Made by a program: the position numbers and the translations under genes
Notes under the pieces: generated by a model
Database searches by the model: none
What the model was told of the DNA's origin: nothing
What the model saw: only the letters and a program-made list of their open reading frames with translations
Source of the DNA: Fimenecus sp045631075
Lineage (GTDB): Bacteria; Bacillota; Clostridia; Oscillospirales; Acutalibacteraceae
NCBI GenBank assembly: GCA_045631075.1
Contig: JAZQUC010000078.1
Coordinates: forward strand, 1-25,839
Length of the DNA stretch: 25,839 nucleotides
Direction of reading: 5' to 3'
In this document: in pieces, positions 23,630 to 25,839 of the stretch
Numbering within the stretch: the first letter of the stretch is position 1
Layout of the letters: every line of letters starts with the position of its first letter

Positions 23630-24556
23630 ATGGCATATTTATTTGTACATTTTAAAGAAAAAATAACACCAGACGGTGAACAGGTATATTTCAGCATAAG
23701 TCGTGACGGACTTAACTGGGAAAAGGTTAACGATGGCAATCCTATGCTTACTGCAAATCTTGGTGAAAAGGGCTGTCGTGATATTGAAATTGTAAGACTT
23801 CGTGACAACAGCTTTGTAATCCTTACAACAGATTTGTGTGTTGCAAATCGTTATGATGAAAACTTGCAATTAGACTGGTCAAATATAAACCGTACAGGCA
23901 GTAAATGTCTTCGTATGTGGAAAACAAAAGACCTTATAAATTTCAGTGAAGAAAAGCTTGTGCATTTTGGTCGTGATGATTTTGGCTGTATGTGGGCACC
24001 TGAAGTTTTTTATGACGAAATAAATGACGAATACCTTGTTCATTGGGGCTCAACTGTCAAGGAAGACAACTTTAAGCATATGTCGATTTATTGCTCTGTG
24101 ACAAAGGATTTTGAAACATTTTCAATGCCTAAATTATTCTTCACAAAGGATAATGAAATTCTTGATACTCATATTCGTAAAATTGACGGTGTTTATCATA
24201 TGTTCTATAAAAACGCACACAATCCGTCAATGAATATGCACGCGACAGCAGATAATCTTTATGGTCCATATAAACACGATGAAGAATTTGAAAAATATAT
24301 GGAAAATGAAGTTGATAAGCCTGGCTCGTACGAAGCAGGAACAAGCTTTACTTTGCCTGACGGTAGATGGTGTATCCTTTTTGATTTCTTCGGTTGCGAA
24401 AAAGAAAAAATGGGATATGTACCGTTCATTTCATCAAAACCAGGTGATATGAATGTTACTCGTTGTCCTGATTTGTTCAGTTTTCCGTATGGCTTTAAGC
24501 ACGGTGGCGTAATTGAAATCACCGACAATGAATACGAGAGACTTAAAAATATGTAA
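23630..24556 (+). CDS. GH43-like glycoside hydrolase (five-bladed propeller)
   Basis: Cytoplasmic (no signal peptide) 308-residue protein resembling family 43 glycosidases, which hydrolyse arabinosides, xylosides or galactosides. Propeller repeats of the form Y-F-S-I-S-R-D-G-L-N-W and W-K-T-K-D-L-I-N-F are clear. Landmarks are KGCRDIEIVR (D51), MWAPEVFYD (E125), DTHIRKIDGVYHMFYKN and SYEAGTSFTLPDGRW (E235), the last in the position of the general acid block (EGP in many members). Relatives usually read RDP where this has RDI, and EAG replaces EGP, so activity and specificity are open. The ATG at 23630 follows AGGTGA; an in-frame GTG at 23621 lies in that site. Last gene of the seven-gene operon, closed by a strong terminator. 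Confidence 0.82.
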   Translation: MAYLFVHFKEKITPDGEQVYFSISRDGLNWEKVNDGNPMLTANLGEKGCRDIEIVRLRDNSFVILTTDLCVANRYDENLQLDWSNINRTGSKCLRMWKTKDLINFSEEKLVHFGRDDFGCMWAPEVFYDEINDEYLVHWGSTVKEDNFKHMSIYCSVTKDFETFSMPKLFFTKDNEILDTHIRKIDGVYHMFYKNAHNPSMNMHATADNLYGPYKHDEEFEKYMENEVDKPGSYEAGTSFTLPDGRWCILFDFFGCEKEKMGYVPFISSKPGDMNVTRCPDLFSFPYGFKHGGVIEITDNEYERLKNM

Positions 24557-24561
24557 AAAAT

Positions 24562-24588
24562 AACCGTAGGATTTTTTCCTACGGTTTA
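24562..24588. terminator. Bidirectional terminator after the GH43-like gene
   Basis: 10-bp perfect stem aaccgtagga / tcctacggtt with a five-T loop, followed by TAATTTTT on the plus strand and by ATTTTTTAC on the minus strand. It serves both the plus-strand operon and the convergent hydrolase gene, whose stop codon begins five bases away. Confidence 0.88.
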
Positions 24589-24592
24589 ATTT

Positions 24593-25594
24593 TTATTCTG
24601 CAGTTTGCACAGGCTCGTCAATTGATTCCACAATCATTGATTTCTGCATTTCTTCTCTGTGCTTTTCTGTTCTCTCATCAAGCCATGTGATAATATCTGA
24701 ATGAACTTCATCACGATTAATTTCGTTGAAAATCTCGTGTCTTGCTTCTTCGTAAATCTTCATTGTCACATTTTTATGACCCGTCTTTTTAAGCATTTTG
24801 TAAACTTCTTTAACGCCTTTTCCATAGTCACCAACAGGGTCCATTGAACCTGAAAGAAGGTAAATCGGCATACTCAACGGAACGGTATTATACCAACGAC
24901 GGGATGAAACCTGTTTAAGAGTCATAAACAAAGCCTTCATACCACTTACAGTGTATTGATATCCACACAATTCGTCTTTAATGAACTTGTCCACTTCTGC
25001 TTCATCGCGTGAAACCCAGTCACACTCAGTACGCTTTTTAGTCTTTCTGTTATATGCACCAAACGCCATTGTGTTAAGAATATCCGAACGATATTCAGGA
25101 CCATTCTGTTTAATGAGAGTGTTTGCAAGATGAAGACCGATACCAAGCATAGGATTTTCGCCACTTGTACCCGTATAGACAACACCGTCAAGAAGATAAC
25201 CGTATTTTGCAGTGTATTTTCGTGCAATAAGGCTACCCATACCGTGACCTACCATATAAAACGGCAAATCAGGATATTCACTCTTTGCCATATCGGATAT
25301 TGTTTTTAAATCTTCAACAAATGTTTCTTCACCGTCTTCACCAAAATAACCCAGCATATCGCGGTCAGTAATTGATGAACCGTGTCCCACATGGTCACTT
25401 ACGAAAACAGCATACCCAGCCTTGCAAAGTTCAAGGGCAAAGCGTGAATAACGGTTTGAATATTCCGCCATACCATGAGAAATCTGCACAACTCCTTTTA
25501 TTGAGCCATAGTCAATAGGTGCTGCACTCTGGGCAAATATTTCGCATAATCCCGATGCTGAAAGAAATGAATATTCTTTAGTCAAAAATTCCAA
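24593..25594 (-). CDS. Alpha/beta hydrolase, monoacylglycerol lipase-like, lacking the nucleophile Ser
   Basis: Cytoplasmic 333-residue serine-hydrolase-fold protein of the Hydrolase_4 / monoacylglycerol lipase type. The lid-side oxyanion block ISHGMAEYSNRY and FVSDHVGHGSS are present, as are acid D252 in LLSGSMDPVGD and base H286 in EEARHEIFNE. The nucleophile elbow, normally GHSMG, reads GHGMGS (residues 116-121): the catalytic Ser is Gly118 (GGT, one base from AGT). The frame is intact. The start is probably TTG at 25592-25594, six bases after AAGGTG; an in-frame GTG at 25601-25603 overlaps that binding site. The C-terminal tail is charged and likely flexible. Either a pseudoenzyme or one using another residue; the native substrate is not known. 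Confidence 0.9.
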   Translation of the reverse strand: MEFLTKEYSFLSASGLCEIFAQSAAPIDYGSIKGVVQISHGMAEYSNRYSRFALELCKAGYAVFVSDHVGHGSSITDRDMLGYFGEDGEETFVEDLKTISDMAKSEYPDLPFYMVGHGMGSLIARKYTAKYGYLLDGVVYTGTSGENPMLGIGLHLANTLIKQNGPEYRSDILNTMAFGAYNRKTKKRTECDWVSRDEAEVDKFIKDELCGYQYTVSGMKALFMTLKQVSSRRWYNTVPLSMPIYLLSGSMDPVGDYGKGVKEVYKMLKKTGHKNVTMKIYEEARHEIFNEINRDEVHSDIITWLDERTEKHREEMQKSMIVESIDEPVQTAE

Positions 25595-25625
25595 AAAAAT
25601 CACCTTTCACATTTAATCTGTTCAT

Positions 25626-25654
25626 ATTGTAACATAAATTTATATAAATTTCTA
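25626..25654 (-). promoter_or_regulatory. Probable promoter of the alpha/beta hydrolase gene
   Basis: Minus strand TACAAT (25626-25631) with TGT just before it, an extended -10, 17 bases from a weak -35 TAGAAA (25649-25654). A perfect A/T palindrome aaatttatataaattt (25636-25651) fills most of the spacer and overlaps the edge of the -35 box. Confidence 0.45.
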
Positions 25655-25726
25655 CATTAAGTTATAAAGTTCGTGTTTGCATAACATATTGGAGTTTATA
25701 GGGGAATTGTAGTGGTTATGATACTC

Positions 25727-25839
25727 CTTGGCTCCCCTGAAAGGGGAGCTGGCGAACGAAGTGAGACTGAGGGGTCTGTTCCTTGATAAATAAACTAACT
25801 GACACACTTTACAAACCCCTCTGTCACCTTGCGGTGACA
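25727..25839. repeat. Hairpin-rich palindromic repeat element, cut by the window end
   Basis: GC-rich block unlike its surroundings. It holds gctcccct-gaa-aggggagc (25731-25749), then gaggggt (25769-25775) matching acccctc (25815-25821) across about 40 bases, and tgtcacc-ttgc-ggtgaca (25822-25839) reaching the last base. The GGCTCCCC...GACTGAGGGG pattern resembles small dispersed repeats I recall from Ruminococcaceae-type genomes, but family membership is from memory. No open reading frame or transposase is inside, so a MITE-like non-autonomous element is plausible. Between 25604 and 25726 only the hydrolase promoter was recognised. Confidence 0.65.

Noticed and set aside
1..25839. CRISPR arrays, tRNA/rRNA genes, prophage or IS genes, riboswitches
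   Set aside because: Scanned by eye on both strands; no regularly spaced repeats, cloverleaf-like genes, transposase/integrase motifs or known riboswitch cores were recognised.

Overview
The window is a low-GC, densely packed stretch of bacterial chromosome. PolC, a short-form HisG paired with HisZ, strong AGGAGG-like ribosome binding sites, the non-mevalonate isoprenoid genes and a TagGH-type exporter all point to a Firmicute. The gene families and the GC-rich palindromic repeat at the right edge suggest a gut-type Clostridia (Oscillospiraceae/Ruminococcaceae). That placement is inference; there is no rRNA or marker phylogeny here.

Region 1 (about 1-13,370, minus strand) holds two transcription units. 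Upstream is an eight-gene housekeeping operon, pyrH-frr-uppS-cdsA-dxr-rseP-ispG-polC, read from one promoter at about 13,338-13,366. It joins UMP synthesis and ribosome recycling to isoprenoid precursors (dxr, ispG), the undecaprenyl carrier (uppS), phospholipid precursor (cdsA), a membrane protease and the replicative polymerase. Below it, with its own extended -10 promoter, is hisZ-hisG-hisD, which continues off the left edge. Two core genes look abnormal. PolC lacks the whole DEDDh proofreading exonuclease that normally interrupts its PHP domain, and pyrH has an in-frame TAA at codon 5 in place of a conserved Tyr.

Region 2 (about 13,400-16,980) is mixed. It has a secreted Big_2-type protein with a hydrophobic C-terminal tail (minus), an N-acetylhexosamine 1-kinase (plus) and a GT2 glycosyltransferase (minus), separated by clear promoters and stem-loop terminators.

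Region 3 (about 17,056-24,590, plus strand) is one tight seven-gene operon: ABC-2 permease, ABC ATPase, Stealth sugar-phosphate transferase, a CDP-polyol phosphotransferase/GT4 fusion, a YhcH-family protein, single-chain iron-sulfur serine dehydratase and a GH43-like enzyme. The first four make a compact locus for building and exporting a phosphate-linked surface glycopolymer. The last three are catabolic-looking and their link to the polymer is unknown. A 14-bp palindrome sits exactly midway between this operon's -35 box and that of the divergent GT2 gene.

Region 4 (about 24,593-25,839) has an alpha/beta hydrolase whose nucleophile Ser is replaced by Gly, then a promoter region and the start of a hairpin-rich repeat that runs off the window. 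No tRNA, rRNA, CRISPR array, insertion sequence or prophage gene was seen. No gene-free stretch exceeds 300 bases.
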